Positions 48,620-63,254 of a DNA stretch of 64,000 nt are shown here, piece after piece. The translations under genes were made by a program, and so were the position numbers. Position 1 is the stretch's first letter, and every line of letters starts with the position of its first letter. Source of the stretch: Takakia lepidozioides. Lineage: Eukaryota; Streptophyta; Takakiopsida; Takakiales; Takakiaceae. The notes beneath the pieces are model-generated. The model was not told where the DNA came from. It saw only the letters and a list, made by a program, of their open reading frames with translations, and did not search any database. The DNA lies in the NCBI GenBank assembly GCA_030704615.1, contig CM060731.1, positions 2,976,001 through 3,040,000 on the forward strand, written 5' to 3'.

Positions 48620-50562
48620 AATCAGACCTCTCTATTGAGTAAACTCACAAAACATTGTATTGACCCCCACAACATGTTGAGCTCCAATCAAACCACACCA
48701 ATATTATTATAATTATAATCACAACAATTTGTTCTCTCTCGCATATTGTAGCAACCAATGCCCTTTGTTTTAAAAAAAGAAATGGTCTCATTTCTTATGT
48801 TTACTTATTTATTAGTTAATAAAATTAAAGAAAAGGCATGGAGGAGGCCCAGAAAATATTAATATTGCTCAAGGAAAAAATAACCTTGATAAAGAAGACC
48901 CATAATGGGGGTTTTTTTTTTTTTTTTTTTTTTTTTCCATCATCAGCGAAATCATAGTGTCCATTCTTCAATTCACGTCAATATATGTTTATATTTATTT
49001 TTTTCTTTATATGGAGTGTTATCAACTTGTCTGATTGTTGGATTGTAATAGTTAAAAAAGGAATATTGGTCTGGTGTCATGATTTATCATCCACCAACCT
49101 TTTATTTTCTAATATTTCAATTTTGTCTGATGAGTGTCGGTAAATCGACGACTGCAAATCAAATTTTAAAAATACAAAAGTACAAAAAAAGAAAAGACAT
49201 TAGAAGCAAACAAACAGCAACCACAACTGCTGCTATCGAGTCGGGAAATGGGATTTTCATACTAAGTAGACCATAGACTACATGATTGTAATGATATAAA
49301 TATTGTCATTCGAAGTCGGACTTTGGATATCCAACGGCTTAATTCTACAGTGAAATGCTCCCATACTAGAGACAGCATATGTATAGATGCATCAATTACA
49401 TGTTGGAGATCAAAAGATTGAATGTGATAAATCCTGGATGCGATCAATTTGCTTATCGACATTGAAAGTCAAGGATGAAACAAGAAAATGGGACTCAAGG
49501 CCCTAACCTTGAGCAATTAATGGGCAAGCTTCTGCCCTGGTTTAACTAAACAACTTCGAATTTGGTGGCCCACATGGCCCTAGCTTTAAGCAATTATAAC
49601 CTAAGAATATCTTAATATACCTACTAATGGAAAAACAATTTGTGAAATTCAGTCTGTTTGATTGGAAATGGATGAAAAACATCCCCTTTTAGAGGTCAAA
49701 TCATATTTTTAGGCATTTTCCCCCACCTGAAATCATCAGTGAATTTTCAAGGTCCAAGCCTTAAAAAAAACCGCAGTCCAAAAAAATTCAACCAAACTTT
49801 GCCAGAAAATCAGATTAGGAGGTGCTACCTTCCAACCCCACAAACAGGACAGGTGAATCTGAATTGAATATCCACACAAAGTGGCATCAGAGACCAAATC
49901 CTCGTATATGAAACAATTCGATCGCCGCTTGGAAAAAAATCACTCCAGAAGCTTTATTTATCTGTAGACCTGTGATCAATATTGGAGCCTATACTGTCAA
50001 GCGAAACACACACCATCGCACCTTCACTGCATCATTATAAAGTTGTCATGAAGTCTCAAAAACTATTTTATATTCGTTTTGTTATATTACATCGCCTCAA
50101 AGGCATTTTTTTCTTTGAGGCCAAGACCCCTTAGCTCACTCCTAGAACCGAAATCACGCAAAAGAATATGAGTCACCACCAAAAGAAGCACCAGTTCATA
50201 TGTTCATAATTGTTTGCATGTCATTCAAATATGTGTAATGTTTTGGCGCTTATTTATTCATGCAGCAGCTGTTCATATCAATTGAGCGCTCTTCTCCTTT
50301 TTATACCCTCATAGCACCGGCCTCGACCCCCGTCAAGTGGTCGTAGACCCTTCTAGAAGTCTACCACACACGTCACCGTAGAAACCACCTTTGTTTTGGA
50401 CCTCTTACATAGGGGTTATTTCTCAAATCCTTTTGTAGCCTACTATATATGCCCTTTTTAATTCCAGGACCATCCTTTAATGGACAGGGCCCATGCAAAC
50501 CTTGGGGGGCTTAGTGGCACAATGACTTAGCAACATTATATAATGGAGGTTTTTGGTCAAAC

Positions 50563-51283
50563 CAGTGTTGGGCTGTTATGAACTTTGGCCGGTATAACCG
50601 CCTGTTATTAGACCGGTTATATTATATATATATATATATAATATAATCAGGAGGAGGTGCAAAAATCAAAAAACCGGATATAAACAGATCGCGCGGAGGC
50701 TAGGGGTTGAGATAACCGCGGGCTTCGAGAACCGGCGAGCAAGTTTGGTTTTTTTTTTATTGGTATCCGGCCATGGCCTTAAAAAAGGACCCGGTTATCA
50801 ATAAATAGTGTCAGCATATACCCTTGCTAAGATTAATGTGACACCAATCTGGTAACTAAGATGTCCATATTGATCATCTGGATGATCCAGTTTCAAGGGC
50901 TACCATCTTGCATGGCTGGTCATCCTGCTTGGCATTTATTTAAGTTTTTTTTTAATATTTTCAATCATTTCAATATATGTAAATTTTTATTTTATAATAG
51001 TTCATTTACCTGACACAAATATAACCGTTTTAAGGACCGCCGTTATCTACCGGTTACAAAGTATATTGAACTTCCAGAACCGGTTCAAAAAACCGCCTCT
51101 GCAAAGGTCTTTAATAACCGGAATTGAACTTAACCGGGTTTTTTGAAACATCAAAGAACCGCCTCCGGCAGTTATTTAATTTTTTCTTTTGTCTTTGACC
51201 GCCTCCGAGGTTGTAAAGAAGGGGCAATTGGCAAAGAACCTGCACCGGAGGAGCTCACGAAAACCTGATAACCGCCAACACTG
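50563..51283. mobile_element. hAT element, copy B
   Basis: Same element as at 22941-23676, inverted. Both CAGTGTTGG ends are recognisable; one target-duplication copy is degraded by an indel, and the (TA)n run is shorter and interrupted. Confidence 0.8.
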
Positions 51284-54180
51284 GTCCAAACTCCTCCAAG
51301 TATGAGTTGGATAGAAAATTGTACCATAACTATCAAGTCACAAAATAACTTATGCAAAAGATAATTCTCTGGTGAAATTCATTTCCAGATTATTTTTTGG
51401 CTGGCAAGGAAGTCAGTATAATAGTAATGGGTGGCTTGTGCTAACGTGAACAGATTTGTAATAGTTCACAGTTTTTCACGCATGAGTAACATTTTTTTGT
51501 CACCTTCGTACATTCTAATTCCAAAATATGTAAAATACCGCTGCATGAGCATATTTCATTTTGCCATGATATATTTCTCTGGAGATTTCTAAAATATGTA
51601 GGATTTCCCATTTGCTACCTCACACACCACCCCTTTGCTTGTAGTTGATGCAAGCGCATTGGAGATCTTGGGAACAAAATAACTACAATTAGCCTTGGAT
51701 CGGTGGTCCGGGTGTTAGGAGTTGATTTGAGAACTAATTTCCTACCCAAAGAAAACATTTGAACATGTGAGCTTTGTGTCACGTTGTTCATTCATTTTTT
51801 CTTATATACTTTGTAAATTAAAATATTTTAGAAGATGATAATTTAGTTTTTTTTTTTTGAGAATTTAATAGACTCACATATCTTAGTATGTCTAACAGCT
51901 GTCGAGCATTATTTTATTGGCTCATTTTTATTCAAAATAGTAGCCTACGCATCAGTGTCAAAAATGGCTAGCCCCAGGTGGCACCTCTTCTCCTTTGTTA
52001 GCTCATATGCTGTGCTCTTCTCCAAGTAAGATATCCCTTAGGTAACCTCTGTGTTATTGAACAACTTAAGAAAAAAAAAAAGATGAAGTTTCAAGTCAAG
52101 TTGATTATGGATGAAAAAAAATTCAATATTCACAAGGGAGGAGCCACTTGCGGGTTTATTGGCTCCTCACTAAATAGGAGACCACACATCAGTGTCAATA
52201 AATGGCAAATCCGTGTCCATAACTTCCCCATATAAAACCTACATGAATGCACCTCCCTTGGTAAAGCCTTTATCAAATTTTCTAAATATTTTATGTTGTG
52301 TATATTTTATTCGCTATCATATTCAGTTTTAAGCCTAAGTTCAAAAGCTTATATCCTTCTCTTTCTCTCTTGAGTTGGTTACCTTTAACATTTTTACTGA
52401 TAGATGTTTTGTTGTTCTTTGGGAGTCAACAGTCAACCCCAAAAATGGTGTATTTGCTCATCAAAACACAAATAAGGGCAATGCCTTAGTATGTTGTTTG
52501 GACTTGTCACAAACTCTAGCTCTCTATCACTTCTGGAATAGCCTTTGTAAGCGTGTCTAATCCCATACAAGATCCATAGACCACGGCTAAGGCTGCTTTT
52601 GCAAAATTTTTTTTTATTTGCTTGTTAAAGGAGATAGAGGATCTCTGCTTTGCATCTATTAGATTAGATGTTTTTGAAAACAGACAATCATTCTTCTTCT
52701 TCTGATTTCAACTCCTCGTGGGACCGTTCAAATATCCTCTAGATCTAACATTATGTTTGGTTCTCCAACTTTATCAACTACTAGAGGCTCTCCTAATTTT
52801 GTGACAAAATAATTGGAGGCTTAGGCATCATAGAAATAGGACCCTCAAACTTGAAAACGCACTAGAATTTGAGCCCTTCGTAGGAAATGCTCGATACTTT
52901 CACCTAATAATCCACTACAATCAATTTTTGAGGTCATTCTTTTGTCATCAACCTCTTTAAAATTCAGTTCTAGTGCTTCTCCCTCAATGGGTTACAAAAC
53001 AAAAATTAATTTTTATATTGTTTCTATCCAACAATAATACTATATATTTTGGTGTAGATATTTACAAAATAATTATGTGTCAAAAAACACTGTCAAATAG
53101 TTTCATTTGTTTTTGTTTTGTAGTGTTTTGAGATCTCCAAAACCATAGGGCACCAGCCCTCCTGTTTGGTGCCTTTAGAAAGCCCTGGAAGAGGAGGGGT
53201 ACACCAGCTTGGTCTCATAATTTTGGAATTTCAAGTACTTCTGGTCACTGGAATTAGTGAAAAGTAGCATTTCTCTTTGTGCACATGAATATGAATGTAG
53301 ATTGGGCTTTTTTTAAATATTGCATTCAATATTGTTTGTAGGTCTCATAATTTTTGGACCGTAACAATGTGGAATTTCAAGTACTTTTGGTCCCGCTGGA
53401 TATTCGTAAACTGGAACAACACATTGAGATCTCCCAAACAGGGTCTCTGCATACATAGGGGATTGCACTTGGACTTAGATGACACACCGAATACCTAGTA
53501 TTGTACAAAACAAAAGCATATTGGACATCCCATAAACCTGTATTTATTATTTCTAAATTTCTAATTATATTCTTCGCTGCCAACATATCTCATCAACTAA
53601 GAGGAACCATTTCCGCGAGGGCCGCTTGTTGGTTCAGATGCGATGATGCTATATATATTTTTTTTTAATGTAAATTCCATTCAATGCATCAACCCCTTCC
53701 ATAGAGCCCAAAAAACTGGTCCAATTTGAAATAATAATTGGTGAATGGGTGAAAGAAAGGATATGGCCATTGATGTATGTACCAAGTGAAAGAATGAAAG
53801 CCATGACAAATACCTTGAGGCACTACACTCGAGTCTTGTCCCACTCTACATTCATGCTATCATGTTTTAAATCCAAACTGTGCTCTCTGACTAGAAATGT
53901 ACACACACCCAACGTGTCAATCCACTTCCATCAACATGACATCAGATGGAAGAGAGTTTGGGTGCAGCGCTTTGTGCTCCCCTTACTGGATCAACTGAAA
54001 TACACCTTCAAAGGGGTCCTGTGGTTGGTTCCTGTGAGAGGATAGGAGATCAGCACAACCCTGGCCAGTGCACATTGATTCGGCCAATAAGAAAGCTACA
54101 GAAAGGGGTCAGGATGTATTATGCTTATTTAAAACCAGTTTTAGTAAGAATTGGTCAAAACTTGGTATCAAATTACCCCG

Positions 54181-54239
54181 TCAAGCAGATGCTTTTACTG
54201 TCTCCTTCAGAGCGTTGGTGCAGGAGGAAATGCAGCTGG
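54181..54239 (-). pseudogene. Isolated last exon of biotin carboxylase, copy B
   Basis: Matches 19970-20029 in inverted orientation but is 59 instead of 60 nt long, so the frame is broken. No other exon of the gene is present in this copy. Confidence 0.8.
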
Positions 54240-55030
54240 CTGCGCACAAACCCGAACACAGAAAGCACAGTTATGCAAAGAACAGAGTAGCAGAGGCCCT
54301 CCCACCCCATTTTTACAACACGGAGTAAGTAACCCTAACCAGGTGCCCATACTACCTCTATGTCAGTGTGTTCTACAGTTTCAGTGAGGTCTTAAAAACT
54401 GGATCCCAACTGCCACTTTCAGACTGACTGCCAGGCCAATCTGTGGCATCTACAGTAACAGAAATCTTCTTGTGCTTCGAGGTCTCTCAACTACTTTACT
54501 CTTGAGGTTTGAGATGTTCTGCAAAATCACTACAAGATCTTAGTATCGAACTAAGACATCTGACATCTATTGAAAAATTGCAACCCAGCAAGTACGTAGG
54601 TAGTAGGTAAGTCGGTAGACAGAAACTTATAATGCCTTAATCCTAGTGTTCTTGGAACTAGATACAACCTATCCAAAGAGCTGGTTTTGGCATTTTTTCA
54701 ATAGAATGTTTTTAGATTCTAGGAGAGAAAAAAGTACTATCTTTTGCAGAACATCTCAACCTCAAGAGGTACAGTAGTTGGAGAGACCTCGAAGCACAAG
54801 AAGATTTCTGTTACTGTAGATGCCACAGATTGAGCCTGGCAGTCAGTCTTGAAAGTGTTGCCAGTTGGGATCCAGTTTTTAGACCTCACTGAACTGTAGA
54901 ACACACTGACATAGAGGTAGTATGGGCACCTGCTTAGGGTTCTTACTCCGTGTTGTAAAATGGGGTGGGAGGCCTTCTGCTACTCTGTTCCTTTGCATAA
55001 CTGTGCTTTCTGTGTTGGGTTTGTGCGCAG

Positions 55031-55090
55031 CCAGCTGCATTTCCTCCTGCACCAACTCCTCTGAAGGAGACAGTAAAAGCATCTGCTTGA
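55031..55090 (+). pseudogene. Isolated last exon of biotin carboxylase, copy C
   Basis: Identical in length and reading frame to 19970-20029, with a matching CAG acceptor, but without the other 15 exons; it cannot encode a working protein here. Confidence 0.8.
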
Positions 55091-57963
55091 CGGGGTAATT
55101 TGATACCATTTTTGACCAATTCTTACTAAACTGTTTTAAATAAGCATAATACATCCTGACCCTTTCTTGTAGCTTTCTTATTGGCCGAATCAATGTGCAC
55201 TGGCCAGGGTTGTGCTGATCTCCTATCCTCTCACAGGAACCAACCACAGGACCCCTTTGAAGGTGTATTTCAGTTTTGATCCATTAAGGGGAGCACAAGC
55301 GCTGCACCCAAACTCTCTTCATTGATGTCCTGTTTGATGGAAGTTGGATTGACACGTTGGTGTGTTTACATTTCTAGTCAGAGAAGCACAGTTTGGATAA
55401 AACATGATAGCATGAATGTAGATGTGGGACAAGCCTCGAGTGGTAGTGCCTCAAGGTATTTGTCATGGCTTTCATTCTTTCACTTGGTATCATACATCAA
55501 TGGTCCATATCCTTTCTTTCACCCATTCACCCATATTATTTTCAAATTGGACCAGTTTTTTGGGCTCTATGGAAGGGGTTGATGCATTGAATGGAATTTC
55601 CATTTAAAAAAAATATATATAGCATCATCGCATCTGAACCAACAAGCGGCCCCTCGCGAATGGTTCCTCTTAGTTGATGAGATATGTTGGCAGCGAAGAA
55701 TATAATTAAGAAATTTAGAAATAATAAATACAGGTTTATGGGATGTCCAATATGCTTTTGTTTTGTACAATACTAGGTATTCGGTGTCATCTAAGTCCAA
55801 GTGCAATCCCCTATGTATGCAGAGACCCTGTTGGGAGATCTCAATGTGTTGTTCCAGTTTACGAATATCCAGCGACCAAAAGTACTTGAAATTCCACATT
55901 TGTACGGTCCAAAAATTATGAGACACCTACAAACAATATTGTGAATGCCAATATTTAAAAAAGCCCAATCTACATTCATATTCATGTGCACAAAAGAGAA
56001 ATGCTACTTTTCACTAATTTCCTTGACCAGAAGTACTTGAAATTTTCCAAAATTATGAGACCAAGCTGGTGTAACCCTCCTCCTTCCAGGGCTTTCTAAA
56101 GCACCAAACAGGAGGCTGGTGCCCTATGTTTTGGAGATCTCAACAACACTACAAACAACAAACAAATGAACTATTTGACAGTTGTTTTTCTTGACACATA
56201 ATTATTTTGTAAATATCTACACCAATATATAGTAATTCTTGTTGGATAGAAACAATATAAAAATTAATTTTTGTTTTGTACCCATTGATGGAGGAAGCAC
56301 TAGAACTGAATTTAAAAGAGGTTGATGACAAAAGAATGACCTCAAAAATTGATTGTAGTGGATTAGGTGAAAGTCATCGAGCATTTCCTACGAGGGCTCA
56401 AAATTTCTATTGCGTTTTCAATTTTGAGGTCCTATTTCTATGATGCTAAGCCTCCAATTTATTTTGTCACAAATTAGGAGATCCTCTAGTAGTTGATAAA
56501 GTTGGAGAACCAAACATAATGTTAGATCTAGAGGATATTGCACGGGTCCCACGAGGAGTTGAAATCATGAAGAAGAATTGATTGTCTGTTTTTCAAAACA
56601 TCTAATCTAATAGATGCAAAGCAGAGATCCTCTTATCTCCTTTAACAAGCAAATAAAAAAAATATTTTGCAAAGCATCCTTAGCCGTGTCTATGGATCTT
56701 GTATGGGATTAGACACGCTTACAACGGCTATTCCAGAAGTGCTAGAGAGCTAGATTTTTGTGACAGTCCAAACACATACTAAGGCATTTGCCCATATTTG
56801 TTTTTTGGATGAGCAAATACACCATTTTGGGGTTGACTGTTGACTCCCCAAAAGAACAACAAACATCTATCAGCTAAAAATGTTAAAGGTAACCAACTCA
56901 AGAGAGAAAGAGAGGATATAAGCTTTTGAACTTAGGCTTAAACTGAATATGATAGCGAATAAAATATACACAACATAAATAATTTAGAAAATTTGATAAA
57001 GGCTTTACCAAGGGAGGTGCATTCAATGTAGGTTTTATATGGGGAAGTTATGACACGGATTTGCCATTTATTGACACTGATGTGTGGTCTCCTATTTAGT
57101 GAGGAGCCAATAAACCCGCAGTGGCTCCTCCTTGTGAATATTGAATTTTTTTTCATCCATAATCAACTTGAAAATTCATCTTTTTTTTTTCTTAAGTTGT
57201 TCAATAACACAGAGGTTACTACTAAGGATATCTTACTTGGAGAAGGCACAGCATATGAGCTAACAAAGGAGAAGAGGTGCCACCTGGGGCTTAGCCATTT
57301 TTGACACTGATGCGTAGGCTCCTCTTTTGAATAAACATGAGCCATAAAATAATGCGACAGCTGTTAGACCCTAAGATATGTGAGTCATTAAATTCTCAAA
57401 AAAAAAAAACTAAATTATCATCTTCTAAAATATTTTTAATTTACAAAGTATATAAGAAAAATGAATGAACAAACGTGAAACAAAGCTCACATGTTCAAAT
57501 GTTTCTTTGGGGGTAGGAAATTAGTTCTCAATCAACTCCTAAACACCCGGACCACCGATCCAAGGCTAATTGTAGTTATTTTGTTCCCAAGATCTCCAAT
57601 GCGCTTGCATCAACTACAAGCAAAGGGGTATGTGTGAGGTAGCAAATGGGATATCCTACATATTTTAGAAATCTCCAGAGAATATATCATGGCAAAATGA
57701 AAATATGCTCATGCAGGGTATTTACATATTTGGAATTAGATGTACGAGGTGAACAAAAAATGTACTCATGCGTGAAAACTGTGAACTATTACAATCTGTT
57801 CCACGTTAGCACAAGCCACCCATTACTATTATACTGACTTCCTTGCCAGCCAAAAATAATCTGGAAATGAATTTCACCAGAGAAATATCTTTTGCATAAG
57901 TTATTTTGTGACTTGATAGTATGGTACAATTTTCTATCCAACTCATACTTGAGGAGTTTGGAC

Positions 57964-58597
57964 CATGTTTGGGCGTTATCAGGTTTTCGTGAGCTCCTCC
58001 GGTGCAGGTTCTTTGCCAATTGCCCCTTCTTTACAACCTCGGAGGCGGTCAAATGGACAAAAGAAAAAATTAAATAACCTGCCGAGGCGGTTCTTTGATG
58101 TTTTCAAAAAACCCGGTTAAGTTCAATTCCGGTTATTAAAGACCTTTGCAGAGGCGGTTTTTTGAACCGGTTTCTGGAAGTTCAATATACTTTGTAACCG
58201 GTAGATAACCGGCGGTCCTTAAAACGGTTATATTGCGGTCATGTAAATGAACTATTTATAAAATAAAATTATATATTGAAATGATGAAAATATTAAAAAA
58301 AAACTTAAATAAATGCCAAGCAGGGATTGACCAGCCATGCAAGATGGTAGCCCTTGAAACTGGATCATCCAGATGATCAATATGGACATCTTAGTTACCA
58401 GATTGGTGTCACATTAATCTTAGCAAGGGTATATGCTGACACTATTTATTGAAACCGGGTCCTTTTTTAAGGCCATGGCCGGATACCAATAAATAAAAAA
58501 CCAAACTTGCTCGCCGGTCTCGAAGCCCGCCGGTATCTCAACCCCTAGCCTCCGCCGGATCTGTTTATATCCGGTTTTTTGATTTTTGCACCTCCTC

Positions 58598-58634
<37 letters not shown>

Positions 58635-58689
58635 CCGGTCTAATAACAGGCGGTTATAACCGGCCCAAGTTCATAACAGCCCAACACTG
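57964..58689. mobile_element. hAT element, copy C
   Basis: Same element as at 22941-23676. The right end CAACACTG and its gtttggac flank are intact; the left end reads CATGTTTGGGCG, one-base errors relative to CAGTGTTGGGCG. Confidence 0.8.
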
Positions 58690-60632
58690 GTTTGGACCAA
58701 AAACCTCCATTATATATGTTGCTAAGTCATTGTGCACATAAGCCCCCCAAGGTTGCATGGGCCCTGTCCATTAAAGGATGGTCCTGGAATTAAAAAGGGC
58801 ATATATAGTAGGCTACAAAAGGATTTGATGAAATAACCCCTATGTAAGAGGTCCAAAACAAAGGTGGTTTCTACGGTGACGTGTGTGGTAGACTTCTAGA
58901 AGGGTCTACGACCACTTGACGGGGTCGAGGCCGGTGCTATGAGGGTATACAAAGGAGAAGAGCGCTCTAAATTGATAGAACAGCTGAGCTGAATAAATAA
59001 GCGCCAAAACATTACACATATTTGAATGACATGCAACAATTATGAACATATGAACTGGTGCTTCTTTTTGGTGGTGACTCATATTCTTTTGCGTGATTTC
59101 GGTTCTAGGGAGTGAGCTAAGGGGTCTTGGCCTCAAAGAAAAAATGCCTTTGAGGCGATGTAATATAACAAAACGAATAAAATAGTTTTGAGACTTCATG
59201 ACAACTTTATAATGATGCAGTGAAGGTGCGATGGTGTGTTTTTCGCTTGACAGTATAGGCTCCAATATTGATCACAGGTCTACAGATAAATAAAGCTTCT
59301 TGAGTGATTTTTTTCCAAGCGGCGATCGAATTGTTCATATACGAGGATTTGGTCTCCTGATGCCACTTTGTGTGGATATTCAATTCAGATTCACCTGTCC
59401 TGTTTGTGGGGTTGGAAGGTAGCACCTAATCTGATTTTCTGGCAAAGTTTGTTGAATTTTTTTGGACTGCGCTGTTTTTTTAAGGCTTTGACCTTGAAAA
59501 TTCACTGATGATTTTTCCAGGTGGGGGAAAATGCCTAAAAATATGATTTGACCTCTAAAAGGCTGGATGTTTTTCATCCATTTTCCAATCAAACAGACTG
59601 AATTTCACAAATTTGTTTTTCCATTAGCTAGTATATTAAGATATTCTTAGGTTTATAATTGCTTAAAGCTAGGCCATGTGGGCCACCAAATTCGAAGTTG
59701 TTTAGTTAAACCAGGGCAGAAGCTTGCCCATAATTGCTCAAGGTTAGGGCCTTGAGTCCCATTTTCTTGTTTCTCCTTGACTTTTCAATGTCGATAAGCA
59801 AATTGATCGCATCCAGGATTTATCACATTCAATCTTTTGATCTCCAACATGTATTGATGCATCTATACATATGCTGTCTCTAGTATGGGAGCATTTCACT
59901 GTAGAATTAAGCCGTTGGATATCCAAAAGTCCGACATTCGAATGACAATATTTATATCACTTACAATCATGTAGTCTATGGTCTACTTAGTATGAAAATC
60001 CCATTTCCCGACTCCGATAGCAGCAGTTTGTGGTTGCTGTTTTTTGCTTCTAATGTCTTTTCTTTTTTGTACTTTTGTATTTTTAAAATTTGATTTGCAG
60101 TCGTCGATTTACCGACACTCATCAGACAAAATTGAAATATTAGAAATAAAAGGTTGGTGGATGATAAATCATGACACCAGACCAATATTCCTTTTTTAAC
60201 TATTACAATCCAACAATCAGACAAGTTGATAACACTCAATATAAAGAAAAAATAAATATAAAACATATATTGACGTGAATTGAAGAATGGACACTATGAT
60301 TTCGCTGATGATGGAAAAAAAAAAAAAAAAAAAAAAAAACCCCCATTATGGGTCTTTATCAGGTTATTTTTCCTTGAGCAATATTAATATTTTCTGGGGC
60401 CTCCTCCATGCCTTTTCTTTAATTTTATATACTAATAAATAAGTAAACATAAGAAATGAGACCATTTCTTTTTTTTAAAACAAGGGCATTTTGGTTGCTA
60501 CAAATATGCTGAGAACAAATTGTTGTGTATAAATATAAATATATATACCTGTGTGTGGTTTGATTGGAGCTCAACATGTTGTGGGGGTCAATACAAATGT
60601 TTTGTGAGTTTACTCAATAGAGAGGTCTGATT

Positions 60633-61118
60633 CTACATTCGCTATCTTTCTTCTCTCTCGTTCCATGTCGTGGAACTTTGAGTATCGATTTCTGATCTCA
60701 ACCTTTTGTTGCTTCTTGGTCCTTGGCTTTTTTAATTTGGGAGCAAATTTGGTGCGGGCTTTTCTCCGTTTAATCTTTGCAGAATCTTTTCTCCGCGGAG
60801 GTCGTCGTTTCTTCGTTGGTAAGCACGCCTCCTACCTACAGATCGCGACTGGGGAGGCGAACTTGTAGATGTTGGAGGCAATCTGCCCTGCTTTGTACGC
60901 TTGAGGTCGTTTCGACTTTTCTTGAGGACTCTTCTAAGCCGCAAACCTAACTGGGTTTTCATCTTTGCAGGTATCTTTCCCTCATACTTCTCCTCTAGAT
61001 ACTTAAAGATGTCCTGTTGGGTAGAGCCTGGGTGCTCCTTGAGCACACACACTGCATCCTCCACCATGGTTTGGTATTGGGGCTGCTCCCTGGCACTACT
61101 AGTACTTTGGTTGCCCAT
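60633..61118 (-). pseudogene. H1-like gene, copy C, frameshifted in the basic tail
   Basis: The GH1 region is intact and matches copy A, but a G missing at the GTTGG(G)TAAG site shifts the frame after RRRAY, replacing the basic tail with an unrelated sequence. Copy A keeps the Lys/Arg-rich tail, so the copy A frame is most likely the true one. Confidence 0.75.
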
Positions 61119-63254
61119 GACGCCAGGCTAGCACTGTTCAACTTGTATATATAATATGTAAGAGATTAGGTAGCTCGTTCAGCATTTTCCACCCTCTGTG
61201 AAACATGCTCAAGACCAGTAGGTTACCTCGCAAATTTTGCAATCCATCCGAATGTCAGTGAATGAATCCACGCGGGTTAGATGCTAACATTTTGAGTCTA
61301 TGCATGAAAGATAGGGATTCTTCTAAGAAGAACCAACCTTATATTTTTGTTGAGAAGCTTAGTAATTTTGCTACAACCTCAATGTATTCACGACAGGCAC
61401 CCCAATTGCATAATAGTCGATGTAGAAATTCGTGGCTCCAACACTTATAAGCATTAACAACTGTGATCAAAGTATCCGCATGGTAATACGTCCTGATCAT
61501 GAGAGCTCAATATTCCCATACAACTTGTGTGCTTACACATGTGCCCCATAGTGCTCAACAATCGCAAGTAACTACGTTGATGGAGTTCTCATTCACATGC
61601 AACGGAAGCTCCTATCTGGAACACTCGTAGGGTTCTTCCTTCATTTCGAGTGTGATGGACAAACGAACTCATTCCAAAGGTTGGCGAGCCACTGAAACAT
61701 GAAGAGATAGATTTGAAGAGGTGGAGAGAACACCAAGAGGTAGGTAGTTACATCAAACAGCAATTTAGTGTAGCATATGTTATGGCACTAAATTTATATT
61801 GATACATATCCAGTTTAATATTTTATTTCAATTAGCATTGTATCTTACCTTTTTTGTCACTTTACATATCCGTATTTATAACTTAAGATAAATGCTATCC
61901 CAGACTTTGGCCTCAAATATAGTGTAGCTCCCTTTATAATCAAATTTCATGTATATAAATTATATATAAATGTATATATTACCTTAAAATATGATAGCAA
62001 ACGGGGCTGCAAGTGCAAACTTAGATAAAAACATCATCATTAAGAGCGAAGATCCTGATGTACCTACACCAGATAATACCTGCACCAGAAAACACCTACA
62101 CTAAAAATACCCAAATTTGATGTACCTATACCTAAATTTGGACCTCCACCTTAATACAATATGTGTCATCCAATGATTTTGGGGTCAAATCTACATTTGC
62201 ATAAATAAACATTAGTTTTCTTAAAAAACAAATAGTACTGGAACAATAGTTATGATATATGGATTCTCGTATTCAATTATGCTTAATAATTGGCATGGAC
62301 TTGATGTTTGGGATCGAACCTATACTTTTTGCTAAATTTAAGCTTTAGTTTCATGAAAAGAAAAATAGTGGAACAAAAGTTATAATATGTAGATTGTAGT
62401 ATTCAGCAAAATTCAATAATTGTATGGTATAGAGCATTGATCTTGGATGACCAAAGTTTTCAAATCGAACCTTTGCAAAGGGGGATGAAATATAACAGGG
62501 TGGCAGAAATGATCCACAACAAAAGTTTTTCATTTAGGTCATATATATTCGTTTTTGTAGGAATTAGTGTGTTTGATGAAAAAGTTCACAGGGTGACAGA
62601 AATGATCTAAAACAAAAAATCTTTCATTTTAGGTCTTTCCTTTTCAGGTATTTTATTTTTTAGATCTTTCATAACTACTCCCTATGAAAAGACGTAAAGA
62701 GCACGTTCATTTAGGTCTTTTATTTGTAGGTCTTTCATGTAGGTCATTCATAACTAACCCCTATGGAAGGACGTTAGAGAAAGCACGTTCATTTAGGTCT
62801 TTATTTGTAGGTCTTTCATTTAGGTCATTGATAACTACTCCTATGAAAGGATGTCACAAGAAGAGCACCATTCCAGAGTATAAAGGCGACCTTCTGTTTA
62901 TCTCAACCTCCTTTGTTTTCTTCTTGTTATGCCTCTTCTTTCTCTAGTTGCAAATCATTTTCTCTCTTTAAGTTTGAAGTTAAGTTAAAAATTAATTGAG
63001 ATGTCTGAAGGACTCCCTAAAACTTGGTGTAAACTGAAACCCGAAGTCTGTAAAACTGAAATTGAAGTATGAAGCAAAACAAAATAGCCTATAGATGTAG
63101 AAAGTCAAATTAAATCCGAGCAACAGCAAGTCCTAGCATATACTAAATGATTGCAAAGCTGAAGCAGAATAGACATGAAAACATCATATAGTTTAGTATG
63201 TTGTATGATCTAGGTCATCTACACATAGCAGAGCGTACTCTCGCTTGACTGCTC

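Larger units (their letters stand above)
45255..54680 (-). repeat. Copy B (inverted) of the 9.4-kb segment
   Basis: Reverse complement of copy A over its whole length, and of copy C to the window end; 45321 corresponds to the point where A is cut at 28899. The right end corresponds to about 19513 of A. It has the most small indels of the three copies, for example near 48690-48750, where the sequence is hard to align. Confidence 0.9.
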
